From Prevotellaceae bacterium (GTDB taxonomy: Bacteria; Bacteroidota; Bacteroidia; Bacteroidales; Bacteroidaceae): 55,355 nt of DNA. Position 1 is the first letter of the stretch. Each line of letters begins with the position of its first letter. Where the stretch lies: positions 1 through 55,355 of the forward strand of contig JAQXTH010000002.1 in assembly GCA_029219385.1 (NCBI GenBank), given 5' to 3'. The notes below the pieces were generated by a model. The model was not told the origin of the DNA, ran no database searches, and worked only from the letters and a program-made list of their open reading frames with translations. The translations under genes were made by a program, and so were the position numbers. This document shows positions 33,108 to 42,721 of this stretch, in pieces.

Positions 33108-36100
33108 ATGAAAAAACTCATACTCTTTATTGCATGTGCCACCATTACTTTGATGGCTACAGCCCAAAATTATGTCTCACTGACAGACACAGTGTGGGGT
33201 TGTCGTTATTTTGCTCTTGACCCCTCAACCGGACAGCCCTCTTCCACAGGAAACAAAAACGGAAAATCAGGCATCACATGGCCTTCTAAAGCCAACATCG
33301 AAGTAAAATATTACGTTAGGATTCCCGCCGGTCACTGCCGTGCAGACATTTACTATACCCCTTATTATGGCAAAGGTCTCGGTCTCGAAATAACAATCAC
33401 CGAAACAAACACGAAAAAAGAAATCTACAGCAGCACAATTACGACACCGATAAGTCTCTCAACGGCAGAACAGAAAGCCGAACTTTTCCCCGACATAAAC
33501 TTCCCCTCCGACACTTGGTATCAGATTAAGCTCGTAAGCCCCACAGGAAACAAAGGCATACGCACACTCGGCAAAATGATTTTCCAACACGAAGCCACCG
33601 AACGCGTAGTGACCCCCGCTGTTTTTATGGCTCCATCAGCCCACAACAACACTTGGGGCAGCACAGACCCCGATGCTGTTGATGAAAATGGATACGATTG
33701 GATTTACGGAGAATTTCTCTATCCCGAAGAATACGCATTCCCCAATCGCTATCTTATGTGTCTGGGTGGCAGCGGTTACTATAGCGGCATACAAGTAGTA
33801 GGCTCCAACCTGCGCAACACAGCCCTCTTCTCAGCATGGGACAACGGTGACACCGATGTCAACCCCAACCTGCCGGCATATCTGCGCTCAGGCGCAATCG
33901 ACAACAACACCGACGTTGCAATCAACCGTTTTGGAAATGAAGGCACAGGCATTCAATCAATGCTTAGCAACGCACATTGGCAAAGAGGTCACTGGGTGCA
34001 GTGGCTCATGAACGCACGTCCTGAAACCACCTCCGTCACTATCGAAGACAACAACGGAAATCCCACTACAATATCCTACGCCAACACAATTCTCACCGCA
34101 TGGTATAAAATGGAGGACGATCCCGAGTGGCACTACATCTCGACAATCAGACAAAGTGGCACAACACACATCTTCGGCCATGCCGGTGAATATTCATTCC
34201 TCGAATGCTTCACCGACGGTGGTGGCGACAACTATGTGAAGTGTTACATGAAAAATCGATTCTACCGCTCAGTGAGCGATGGAAAATGGTATAACCGCAA
34301 CCACATGACGCCGGGCCACTACAACTACAACGACGGAGCACGCGAATGTCGCTACGACTATGGCCACGGAGCCACCAACGAATATGAGAATTGCTTCTAC
34401 ATAGAGCAAGGAGGTTTCGGACAAGTCAACGACAACAATATGTACATTCCTCTCGCAACAAACACCGAATGTGTAGACACAATTAACCTTGACGACAAGA
34501 TAAACCGAATCAATCTTGCTTTCCGCAACAACTATTACAAACAAATATCACACACCGTAGACTCTCTACTCACAACCGAAAATGCCGCAAGCGACATCAC
34601 CGCAATGGCAAAAGACTATATCGACAATGCCGGACAAAACGACTATTTCGGCACCCAAGATATCAACCTCATCAAACAAGCGTATAACAACGGCACACCC
34701 ACCGACATCAACCTTCTTGCACAAGCCATCAAACAAACGGCACAAGACTGCAACATCATCAGATATGCCAATGTGACATCGCGCAACTATATCGGCACAC
34801 AAAGAGCCTACCTTTTCCAACAAACCGAAGGCCTCGGACTGCTCTACGCTGAAATTGTTGACGGAAAACCTGTCGTTAAGGTCGGACAACGCAGCAGAGA
34901 CGACAAAAACGCAAATTGGATTATCGTGCGCTCAAACAAATACAACACCCTGTCGATCTACAACATCGGTCTTGGTCTTTATCTTAACTTCGACAACGAG
35001 ACCCTACTTGACCAACAACCCCAAAACCTCACAGCTTTCAGCCGCTATGGCAGTGGATACTATATCGGTAAAAACACATCGACAGCAATCAACACTGACG
35101 CCGAAGGCAACGTAACTGTTGGTAAATATAATGCGGCCGGATCACAATTCTACCTCCACGACAACCTCAGCTACACCCCCGACGTGGCAACAGCCGACAA
35201 AATAATTACCACAACAACCACACCATTCCTTTTTGAAGACTACAAAGCCATGGTGCCGAAGATTCTTTCAATTCCCGAAGGCGTGTTAGGTTCATGGACA
35301 AATCCCGAACAACTCGCTCAACTTCGCGAACTCTATGACGATGGCAATATCACCGCCGACAAAGCCGACCAACTCATCAACCTCATAGACAACGCCGAGA
35401 CCATTTCGCTCACCAGTCAACAAACAAAGGCATTCTGTATCACCTCTGCCGCTGATGCAAGCAAAGACACACCCTATCTCACCATCGATGCAGACAACTA
35501 CACATACCACAAGGCGGCAACAAACAAACCCGACCAGGTATGGATTGCACGCCCCAAAAACGGTGGTCACGAACTCATCTCACAAGGACGCTCACTCAAC
35601 AGTCTCTCAGACAACACCAACACCAATGTCACAACAAAAGAATTTGGTGACGGAGCTGCCTATTTCTTCACCCACACAGGCGAAGGCAAATACACCCTGA
35701 GCGACATACAATATGGCCCCACTGCCATCAATGGAACAACAAGCCCTGTCAAAACCGGAAAACTCGGTGACGAAAACAACAAATGGTATCTCACTCCCGT
35801 AACAAACATAAAGATGTCTCTCAATTCTGTAGGAGTATCTACCCTTTATCTTGATTTCGGAGTGAAAGTGCCCGAAGGTGTCAAAGCCTACACCCTCACA
35901 GGGTTTAACAACCTTGGTCCGGAACTCGCAGAACTGGGCGACACTATTCCCTCCCACACCCCGACAATACTGAAAGGCGACTCATATGGCAGTTATACTT
36001 TTGAAATAATACCCGAATTTAACGACAGTATACCCAACACACTGCTTCAAGGCACACTGTTGAAAAAATCAGGATTCAAGAGCAAAACCGTCTATACCGT

Positions 36101-36371
36101 CACAGCAAAATCCGGACTGCCCGTCATTTCTCTATCGCTTGGCACCACAGTCAATGCCAACCAATGCTACATTCTCAAAGAAGACATGGAAAGCCTCGAA
36201 CTCAACGAGACACAATATACCATCGACTTCGACAACCTAACGGCTGTTGACAAAATCGAGGCCGGCAAAAAGCAGAGCGAAACAAAAGCCTACGACCTGC
36301 AAGGTCGAGAAACCAACCCCAACGCCAAAGGCTTGCTGATAAAAGACCATAAAACAATCTTAAACAAATAA
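33108..36371 (+). CDS. Secreted DUF5077/DUF3472 protein with sorting tail
   Basis: 1087 residues with a signal peptide (MKKLILFIACATITLMATAQ). An N-terminal beta domain of DUF5077 type (about 20-160) is followed by the DUF3472 domain (about 170-440: VFMAPSAHNNTWGS, LPAYLRSGAIDNNT, INRFGNEGTG, CRYDYGHGATNEYENCFYIEQGG). A helical segment and beta-trefoil-like regions come next (to about 900), and the tail YDLQGRETNPNAKGLLIKDHK is a type IX-like C-terminal sorting signal. DUF3472 proteins are surface or secreted and thought to act on or bind polysaccharides; no activity can be assigned. A paralog follows 31 bases downstream. Confidence 0.87.
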   Translation: MKKLILFIACATITLMATAQNYVSLTDTVWGCRYFALDPSTGQPSSTGNKNGKSGITWPSKANIEVKYYVRIPAGHCRADIYYTPYYGKGLGLEITITETNTKKEIYSSTITTPISLSTAEQKAELFPDINFPSDTWYQIKLVSPTGNKGIRTLGKMIFQHEATERVVTPAVFMAPSAHNNTWGSTDPDAVDENGYDWIYGEFLYPEEYAFPNRYLMCLGGSGYYSGIQVVGSNLRNTALFSAWDNGDTDVNPNLPAYLRSGAIDNNTDVAINRFGNEGTGIQSMLSNAHWQRGHWVQWLMNARPETTSVTIEDNNGNPTTISYANTILTAWYKMEDDPEWHYISTIRQSGTTHIFGHAGEYSFLECFTDGGGDNYVKCYMKNRFYRSVSDGKWYNRNHMTPGHYNYNDGARECRYDYGHGATNEYENCFYIEQGGFGQVNDNNMYIPLATNTECVDTINLDDKINRINLAFRNNYYKQISHTVDSLLTTENAASDITAMAKDYIDNAGQNDYFGTQDINLIKQAYNNGTPTDINLLAQAIKQTAQDCNIIRYANVTSRNYIGTQRAYLFQQTEGLGLLYAEIVDGKPVVKVGQRSRDDKNANWIIVRSNKYNTLSIYNIGLGLYLNFDNETLLDQQPQNLTAFSRYGSGYYIGKNTSTAINTDAEGNVTVGKYNAAGSQFYLHDNLSYTPDVATADKIITTTTTPFLFEDYKAMVPKILSIPEGVLGSWTNPEQLAQLRELYDDGNITADKADQLINLIDNAETISLTSQQTKAFCITSAADASKDTPYLTIDADNYTYHKAATNKPDQVWIARPKNGGHELISQGRSLNSLSDNTNTNVTTKEFGDGAAYFFTHTGEGKYTLSDIQYGPTAINGTTSPVKTGKLGDENNKWYLTPVTNIKMSLNSVGVSTLYLDFGVKVPEGVKAYTLTGFNNLGPELAELGDTIPSHTPTILKGDSYGSYTFEIIPEFNDSIPNTLLQGTLLKKSGFKSKTVYTVTAKSGLPVISLSLGTTVNANQCYILKEDMESLELNETQYTIDFDNLTAVDKIEAGKKQSETKAYDLQGRETNPNAKGLLIKDHKTILNK

Positions 36372-36402
36372 CATCTTAAATCTCTAAACCACAAAACAAA
36401 CA

Positions 36403-38454
36403 ATGTTACTGACACAAAGAAAACTTGTATCTCTACTCCTCGTTTTTTCATTATCGCTCGGATTGCTCAAGGCACAACCGCCCATGATGGGGGCATACCG
36501 TATGCAACCTGCTTCTCAAGGCGTTAAAACCGACACCCTATGGGGCGCATATTGTTATCGAGAAATCAATGGACAAACCTCCGGTGTCACACGCGAGAAG
36601 AGGTCTTTTGAAAATTTTCCACTCCACGATGGCGAAAAAATGGTCTACTACGTATTGGCTGACAAATCGAGCGCAACTCTTATACTATACCTTCATACAG
36701 AGAAGAAGGCTCAACCGCTCATCTCTGTGAAAATGACCGAGGTAAACACCGGCAAAACGATTTGCGACAAACTCATCAAAACAAAATTTAAAGGAGGGCA
36801 ATCAAAAGCTTTCATCATGCAAAATGCCAAACTGCCTTCAAAATCATGGTATCGCATTGAATTAACCTCTCAAAACTGGCTCGCCATCAACAGCATTGAT
36901 TTCTTCAAATTTGAACACGACAGTCCCATTGGCATAAAGCCCTCGCCCATTTTCATGGCACCCTCCGTTCACCTCACCGGTTGGGAGTCAACCGACCCCA
37001 ATGCGCCCAAAGGCGAAGCCTACGATTGGGCCTACATGGAAGTGATGTTCCCCAAAAAATATGAACGCAAAAACACATACATCATGTCGCTCGGTGTGTT
37101 GAGCGGATATATGGGCATTCAAAGCATCGACGATGAAGGCAAGCAAAACTACAAACACCGCGTATTGTTTTCCATGTGGGACAAAGGCGACACCGATGCC
37201 GACGCCAACCTGCCCGAATATATGCGCTCCGGAGCCCTCGATAATGAAACCGGAGTGAAAATCAACCGGTTTGGCGGTGAAGGCACCGGCACACAGTCTA
37301 TCATCTACAACTCCCATTGGCAGTGTGACAACTGGGTACAGTTTATCACCACTTGTCGCCCGGAAAAAGTCAATGTCACCGTAAAAGACCGCAACGGACG
37401 CGACTCGGTGATAGAATACACCAACACGCTCGTCACCGCATGGTATAAAGAAGCCAATGAAAAAGAATGGCACTATCTCTCAACCTTGCGCGAGGCAGGC
37501 CGCAACCACTATATGGCCGGTTGGTATTCTTTTCTTGAAAACTTCACCGACGACGGTGGCAACTTCTACCGTCGCGCATACTTCCGCAACGGCTACTTCC
37601 ACTCGCTGACCGACAACAAATGGTATCACCGCAACAAAGTGGGCTTTGGCCACACACAAGGCAAACCCAACGAACCACGCTATGATTATGGGCACGGAGC
37701 AACCGACCTCTACCCAAATTGCTTTTACCTTGAGCAAGGCGGCTATACACTCGAGGCCAACGACAGTGCCACAACCGTGCCACTCGCAACCGACTATACA
37801 CCGGTCGACACTATCAATCTTGCAGCCCTTTGGAGCAGAGTGGAACAAGCCATACGCAAAGAACAGACAAACAATATAAATCTTCGCATTGCTGCCGCCT
37901 GCGAACAAAGCGACAAACTCGCTGCACTTAAATCGCTTGCAAAAGAATATATCGACAACTCCGACAAATTCGGCTACTATGCCAAATCTGACCTGAAAGA
38001 CCTCGAAACAACCTACCAAAACGGCAACACCACCGACGCTGCCGGCTTGGCCATGTATCTTGAAGAACTCGCAAAATTTGGCAATCCGCTGAAATTCGGA
38101 AAAGCAATCAAGGTTGAGCATATCGGTTCCACACGAGGTTATCAGATTGTCAACAGCAACGACATGGCCCTTGCCGCCGACAAAAACGGTGCAACTTTCC
38201 TCAAAGGAGACATTGCCACCGACAACAGTCGCAACTGGCGCTTCACCCGCGTGGGCAACACCAACCGCTTCACAGTGTGCAACATCAAAACCGGCCAATA
38301 CCTTGACCCTCAAAGCAACACAATGCTTTCATTATCACCCAAAGAAATTACCCTCACGGCAAAACCCGGTGATGCAGGTTTCATCATCTCCGTTGAAGGA
38401 AAACAAATCGACTGCAACCTTATCGACAACTACTTTGTGAAACACATCAAATAA
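36403..38454 (+). CDS. Secreted DUF5077/DUF3472 protein, shorter paralog without sorting tail
   Basis: 683 residues with a signal peptide (LLLVFSLSLGLLKAQ). The same DUF5077-DUF3472 order is seen, with closely similar motifs (IFMAPSVHLTGWEST, LPEYMRSGALDNETG, INRFGGEGTGTQS, RYDYGHGATDLYPNCFYLEQGG), then a helical segment and one trefoil-like domain. It ends at VKHIK without the DLQGR-type tail that its upstream neighbour has, so it may stay periplasmic, be released, or lean on the longer partner. The two are tandem duplicates that have diverged, with a 31-base gap, and are probably co-transcribed. The function is unknown. Confidence 0.87.
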   Translation: MLLTQRKLVSLLLVFSLSLGLLKAQPPMMGAYRMQPASQGVKTDTLWGAYCYREINGQTSGVTREKRSFENFPLHDGEKMVYYVLADKSSATLILYLHTEKKAQPLISVKMTEVNTGKTICDKLIKTKFKGGQSKAFIMQNAKLPSKSWYRIELTSQNWLAINSIDFFKFEHDSPIGIKPSPIFMAPSVHLTGWESTDPNAPKGEAYDWAYMEVMFPKKYERKNTYIMSLGVLSGYMGIQSIDDEGKQNYKHRVLFSMWDKGDTDADANLPEYMRSGALDNETGVKINRFGGEGTGTQSIIYNSHWQCDNWVQFITTCRPEKVNVTVKDRNGRDSVIEYTNTLVTAWYKEANEKEWHYLSTLREAGRNHYMAGWYSFLENFTDDGGNFYRRAYFRNGYFHSLTDNKWYHRNKVGFGHTQGKPNEPRYDYGHGATDLYPNCFYLEQGGYTLEANDSATTVPLATDYTPVDTINLAALWSRVEQAIRKEQTNNINLRIAAACEQSDKLAALKSLAKEYIDNSDKFGYYAKSDLKDLETTYQNGNTTDAAGLAMYLEELAKFGNPLKFGKAIKVEHIGSTRGYQIVNSNDMALAADKNGATFLKGDIATDNSRNWRFTRVGNTNRFTVCNIKTGQYLDPQSNTMLSLSPKEITLTAKPGDAGFIISVEGKQIDCNLIDNYFVKHIK

Positions 38455-38473
38455 GAATTCAACACAATCAAAT

Positions 38474-38517
38474 GCGGGGCAACCTCTTGTCTGACACAGA
38501 CAAGTAGGTCGCCCCGC
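38474..38517. other. Long GC-rich hairpin between the DUF3472 pair and the YitT gene
   Basis: GCGGGGC...ACCT...TTGTCT pairs with AGACAA...AGGT...GCCCCGC, about 17 pairs with small bulges. No T tract follows on either strand, so it is not a textbook terminator. It might attenuate read-through, protect the 3' end of the upstream mRNA, or belong to the YitT leader, which begins 28 bases on. Confidence 0.6.
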
Positions 38518-38544
38518 AAAACATACACAAAACCCTTAAACACT

Positions 38545-39537
38545 ATGAACAAAATAAAACAATTCTTTGAACCCTCACTCCATCTCTCGTGGTGGGCTGA
38601 TTGGTTTGTTATCATATTGGGCTGTGTGATATTGGCCTCAGGATTTGTGTTTTTCATCAATCCCTATAATATAGTGCCGGGTGGCATCTACGGTCTCAGC
38701 ATAGTGATACACAATCTACTGCCATCGTTGCAAATAGGCACCATAAGTTATGCCTTTGAAATCCCCCTGCTGATACTCTCATTACTGTTGCTCGGCAAAA
38801 GCATGGGCGTACGCACCATTGTAGCAGCCCTTATCACTCCATTGATTATGAACGGCATAAGCCTCTTGGCATATCCCTCTGCCGATGCCCTCGCGGCCCT
38901 CGATCCTTCACAAATTCTCGGTGGCAACCTAAACCTCTCAAACCACATTATGCTAACCACCATAATAGGCGGAACCATGATAGGGATAGGAGCCGGACTG
39001 GTGGCTCGCAATCGCGCCACCGGTGGAGGCACTGACATTGTTGCCATGATTATGCAAAAATACCTTCACATCAGATTTTCAAAATCCATTCTCATCGTCG
39101 ATGCCTTGGTGGTACTCTCAGGATTTATCATTATAGGAATAGGAATTGGCGGCAAAGGCATGTCAAGTGATTGCTACCTCTCGTTTTATTCGCTCATTGC
39201 CATCTACATCTCTTCGCGCGTATTGAGTTTGGTAATCAACGGTTTCAAAAACGAAAAAATAATCTTCGTGATCGGAGCAAAACGCATGGAAAAACTGCGC
39301 GACTATATACTTACAGACTTAGACCGCTCAGCCACCTGCATAAAAAGCAGCGGACTTTACAGCGGAAAAGAAAAAGATATGCTCTTCCTCGTAGTAAAAG
39401 AAAAAGAAGTAACTCGAGTGAAACAAATGATCAAAGAAGCCGAACCCGATTCTTTTGTAGTGATCACCGATGCCTACGACACCTACGGCGAGGGATTTCG
39501 CGACTTGCCCAACACTCGAGAAATAACACCCGAATGA
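38545..39537 (+). CDS. YitT family membrane protein (DUF161 with C-terminal DUF2179)
   Basis: 330 residues with five or six membrane spans in the first 200 (for example WFVIILGCVILASGFVFFINPYNIVPGGIYGLS, typical of YitT) and GLVARNRATGGGTDIVAMIM. A cytoplasmic DUF2179 domain follows (about 235-320: ILTDLDRSATCIKSSGLYSGKEKDMLFLVVKEKE). The substrate and function of this family are unknown. It is unusual among the secreted-protein genes around it. The gap to the sulfatase start is 112 bases. Confidence 0.9.
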   Translation: MNKIKQFFEPSLHLSWWADWFVIILGCVILASGFVFFINPYNIVPGGIYGLSIVIHNLLPSLQIGTISYAFEIPLLILSLLLLGKSMGVRTIVAALITPLIMNGISLLAYPSADALAALDPSQILGGNLNLSNHIMLTTIIGGTMIGIGAGLVARNRATGGGTDIVAMIMQKYLHIRFSKSILIVDALVVLSGFIIIGIGIGGKGMSSDCYLSFYSLIAIYISSRVLSLVINGFKNEKIIFVIGAKRMEKLRDYILTDLDRSATCIKSSGLYSGKEKDMLFLVVKEKEVTRVKQMIKEAEPDSFVVITDAYDTYGEGFRDLPNTREITPE

Positions 39538-39611
39538 ACTTTTTCTATTGCGCTTCATTATAGATAATCACAATTTCAATAAAAAAACACCGTCCAATCA
39601 AATTAAAACCA

Positions 39612-39619
39612 TATCTTTG
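39612..39619 (+). promoter_or_regulatory. Possible -7 element for the sulfatase gene
   Basis: TATCTTTG, 30 bases before the sulfatase ATG at 39650. No TTTG box at the right distance. It argues for the start at 39650 rather than the ATG at 39548, which lies upstream of it. Confidence 0.4.
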
Positions 39620-39649
39620 CCCAACAAAAGCAAATTCATACCATACAGC

Positions 39650-41224
39650 ATGAACAAAAACTTTCTTTCGACACTCGCCATCCTGCCCCTTGCAACACAG
39701 GCGCAACAACAATGGAACGTAGTCTATATCATGACCGACGACCACACCTCGCAAATGATGTCGTGCTACGACAAGACCCACGTCTCCACACCCAACCTCG
39801 ACCGCATAGCTCGCGATGGAGTGCGCTTTGTCAACTCCTACGTTGCCAACTCGCTGTCGGGACCCAGCCGCGCCTGTATGCTCACCGGCAAACACAGCCA
39901 CAAAAACGGCTTCACCAACAACGAGCATGGCATATTCGACGGTTCACAACAAACCATGCCCAAACTACTGCAAAAAGCCGGCTACACAACAGCAATAATC
40001 GGCAAATGGCACCTCGTCAGCACTCCAACGGGATTTGATCATTTTGAAATCATTCCCGGACAAGGCGAATACTACAATCCCACATTCATTACCCAAGACG
40101 GCAAGTCTCACATAGAAAAAGGCTATCTCACCAATATCCTCACCGACAAAGCCATTGCATGGCTCGACCAACAACAGAAAAGTGGGAAACCCTTTGCTCT
40201 ATTCCTCCACGAAAAAGCCTGCCACCGCGACTGGCTGCCCGAAATAAAATATCTGCGCGAATACGAAGATGTCACTTTTAAACTGCCCGACAACTTCGAC
40301 GACGACTACAACGGCAGGCAAGCTGCAAAAGATCAAGAAATGAACATCGCGTCAAACACCGACATGACACTCGACTACGACATAAAAATGTTTGACCCTG
40401 CCAAACCCACACGCCTCACCGAAACATACCTCAACTATATTGGCCGCCTTGATTCGCGCGACCGTGCAATCTACGACGCATTCTACGACTCTTTGGCCAT
40501 AGACTTCCGCTCACGCAATCTTTCGGGACGCGCGCTGAAAGAATTCAAATACCAACGCTTCATGCGCGATTATGCCAAAGTTCTCAAAACATTCGACGAC
40601 AACATTGGTCGCCTGCTCGACTACCTCGACAAAAGCGGACTGTCGGAAAACACTCTTGTGGTCTACACCTCAGACCAAGGATTTTATATGGGTGAGCACG
40701 GTTGGTTTGACAAACGCTTCATGTATCAAGAGTCTTTTTCCACTCCGCTCGTGATGCGTATGCCCACCAAATACAACAAGCCGGTGGCAAAGGGAGACAT
40801 CACCGAAATGGTGCAAAACATCGACTATGCACCCACGTTCCTCGAACTTGCCGGTGCTCCCATACCCAACGACATACAAGGCCGCAGTCTACTGCCCCTA
40901 CTCGAGGGGCAACACCCAAAAGACTGGCGACAAAGCCTCTACTACCACTACTATGAATACCCTGCCGAACACTCAGTGAGACGACACTATGGAGTCTGCA
41001 CCGCCGATGGGTGGAAACTGATACACTTCTATCCCTCTCCGAGTGAAAACCCTACCACTGCAATAGACGAATGGGAAATGTATGACCTCAACAGCGACCC
41101 TCGCGAGATGAACAACCTTTATGGCAAGCCCGGCACGGAAAAACAACTCAAACGCCTGCAAAAGGAATTACAAAAACTACAACTGCAATACGACGACCCC
41201 ATAGAGCAACAACTCAAAAAATAA
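39650..41224 (+). CDS. Secreted serine-type sulfatase (S1 family)
   Basis: 524 residues from ATG 39650, which gives a signal peptide (MNKNFLSTLAILPLATQAQQ). The first metal motif is YIMTDDHTSQ and the active-site signature is S70-G-P-S-R74 followed by ACMLTGK. The nucleophile is therefore a serine that a radical-SAM maturase must convert to formylglycine; no maturase gene is in the window. GKWHL near 118 and the C-terminal MYDLNSDPREMNNLY are typical. It likely removes sulfate from host or dietary glycans such as sulfated GlcNAc of mucin; the resemblance to N-acetylglucosamine-6-sulfatases is an impression from motifs only. No SusC/SusD genes are adjacent. Confidence 0.92.
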   Translation: MNKNFLSTLAILPLATQAQQQWNVVYIMTDDHTSQMMSCYDKTHVSTPNLDRIARDGVRFVNSYVANSLSGPSRACMLTGKHSHKNGFTNNEHGIFDGSQQTMPKLLQKAGYTTAIIGKWHLVSTPTGFDHFEIIPGQGEYYNPTFITQDGKSHIEKGYLTNILTDKAIAWLDQQQKSGKPFALFLHEKACHRDWLPEIKYLREYEDVTFKLPDNFDDDYNGRQAAKDQEMNIASNTDMTLDYDIKMFDPAKPTRLTETYLNYIGRLDSRDRAIYDAFYDSLAIDFRSRNLSGRALKEFKYQRFMRDYAKVLKTFDDNIGRLLDYLDKSGLSENTLVVYTSDQGFYMGEHGWFDKRFMYQESFSTPLVMRMPTKYNKPVAKGDITEMVQNIDYAPTFLELAGAPIPNDIQGRSLLPLLEGQHPKDWRQSLYYHYYEYPAEHSVRRHYGVCTADGWKLIHFYPSPSENPTTAIDEWEMYDLNSDPREMNNLYGKPGTEKQLKRLQKELQKLQLQYDDPIEQQLKK

Positions 41225-41285
41225 CTACTCATCACTTTTTTGATTTAAAATTCTTCATAACTATTGCAATCCATGCAATACTACC

Positions 41286-41319
41286 ACACCGCCAAACGCT
41301 GAAAACGTTTGGCGGTGTT
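41286..41319 (+). terminator. Terminator after the sulfatase gene
   Basis: A 13-pair perfect stem (41286-41298 with 41306-41318) and a 7-base loop, followed only by TTCATTT. It is 61 bases after the sulfatase stop. Confidence 0.7.
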
Positions 41320-41392
41320 CATTTATAAAAACTATGAAAATTCATCTATCAACACAAAAATCACCCCAACACGCATTTATACACATGAAACA

Positions 41393-41424
41393 TTATGACA
41401 TAAAATAAAAAAACATTATATTTG
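41393..41424 (+). promoter_or_regulatory. Probable promoter for the LRR-M60 gene pair
   Basis: TATATTTG (41417-41424) is a full -7 match; TTAT (41393-41396), 20 bases upstream, is a poor -33 match. It lies 39 bases before the LRR gene ATG. Confidence 0.5.
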
Positions 41425-41463
41425 CACAAACAAAAAAATTACACGCAACACAACATCACGCTT

Positions 41464-42714
41464 ATGAAAAAACTAATACTGCTCAGCACATTGCTTTGCG
41501 CACTAAGTTCTTTTGCGCAAACATCAATTAAAATGAAAACCGGCAAAGAAACCGGCTCTACATTCACGTTTACCGTAAATAGCGGCTTGGAATGCTATAT
41601 AGACTGGGGAGACGGGAAAAACGACACTATCATATCTACCACACAACCCATAGAGGGAACCGTTGCGGGAAGATACATCACCCTGAAAACTGTTGGTCTG
41701 ACATACCTCGATTGCTCCGACCAGGAAATAAGCCAACTGACATTTGTTGCAGCCTCTACACTCGAACATCTTATTGTGTCAAACAACAAACTCATCACAA
41801 TGAGCATTCCGGCTCTCGTGAACCTCAAGACCCTTTGGTGTGACAACAACCTGCTCACCAACCTCGACCTCAGCAAACAGACCGAACTCGAAAGTCTCGT
41901 GGCCTCAAACAACCTAATATCTAAAATCACCTTCCCCACAGGCGGACTGACAAAACTCACCGACTGTTGGCTCGACCACAACAGATTTTCCACTCTCAAT
42001 CTCACAGGCAGCAAAAACATCACCACGCTCAATATCGAAGACAACACAATCAAGCAACTCACCCTCTCTCAACTTGAGACTAAGGCTCAGGCTGTCTTCC
42101 TTGCCAACAACTCGCTCGACTTCACCTCGCTGTGGAACAAAGCAAACTCCTCGCGCTGGTATGGCACAGAACAAAACATCGCTTTTGCAAGCAACACATA
42201 CAATATCAATGAAGAGTTCACCCTCAATCGCGACTTTTTCGGTGAAAACCAAGACGGTGTAACCCAAGCCCCCTCTTCATATACTTTCACATGGTATCAG
42301 TACGACGACAACGGAGTGAAAGGCGCAAAACTCACCAAAGGCAACACAGGCAACACAACCACCGACTATACCACACCCTCTGAAAGCGACAAGAAAAACC
42401 TCTTCACTTTCAACAAACCATTTAAAGATGTGCAACTCGAAGTGAAGAACAACAAATATTTCAGCTTCCTTTTGCTTAGCGACCATATCGCTATCATAGA
42501 TCCCACAGGAATTGCCGACATAACCAATGGTAAAGATTTTAACCTCACCATCGGCAACGGAGAAATAACCCTCTCTGCCGACATTCCCACCGAAGTGGTG
42601 GTCTACAACACACTCGGTGTTATGGTGTGGCGCGGAGAAATCAGCCAACCCACACGCATTCCGCTCACCAAAGGCACATATATCGTAAACAACAAAAAAA
42701 TATCTATAAACTAA
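41464..42714 (+). CDS. Secreted leucine-rich-repeat protein with type IX-like sorting tail
   Basis: 416 residues from ATG 41464, giving a signal peptide (MKKLILLSTLLCALSSFAQ); the frame is open 14 codons further up but over the likely promoter. About five or six short leucine-rich repeats lie between residues 80 and 215 (LTYLDCSDQEISQL, LKTLWCDNNLLTNLDL, LTDCWLDHNRFSTLNL, ITTLNIEDNTIKQLTL). The C-terminus (VVVYNTLGVMVWRGEIS to GTYIVNNKKISIN) is a typical sorting domain. It is probably surface-attached and binds protein or glycan. The M60 protease gene starts 7 bases after its stop, so the two are made together. Confidence 0.88.
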   Translation: MKKLILLSTLLCALSSFAQTSIKMKTGKETGSTFTFTVNSGLECYIDWGDGKNDTIISTTQPIEGTVAGRYITLKTVGLTYLDCSDQEISQLTFVAASTLEHLIVSNNKLITMSIPALVNLKTLWCDNNLLTNLDLSKQTELESLVASNNLISKITFPTGGLTKLTDCWLDHNRFSTLNLTGSKNITTLNIEDNTIKQLTLSQLETKAQAVFLANNSLDFTSLWNKANSSRWYGTEQNIAFASNTYNINEEFTLNRDFFGENQDGVTQAPSSYTFTWYQYDDNGVKGAKLTKGNTGNTTTDYTTPSESDKKNLFTFNKPFKDVQLEVKNNKYFSFLLLSDHIAIIDPTGIADITNGKDFNLTIGNGEITLSADIPTEVVVYNTLGVMVWRGEISQPTRIPLTKGTYIVNNKKISIN

Positions 42715-42721
42715 TACTATC

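Noticed and set aside
39548-39649. Upstream start for the sulfatase at 39548
   Set aside because: The start at 39650 gives a proper signal peptide, and a TATCTTTG element lies between the two starts.
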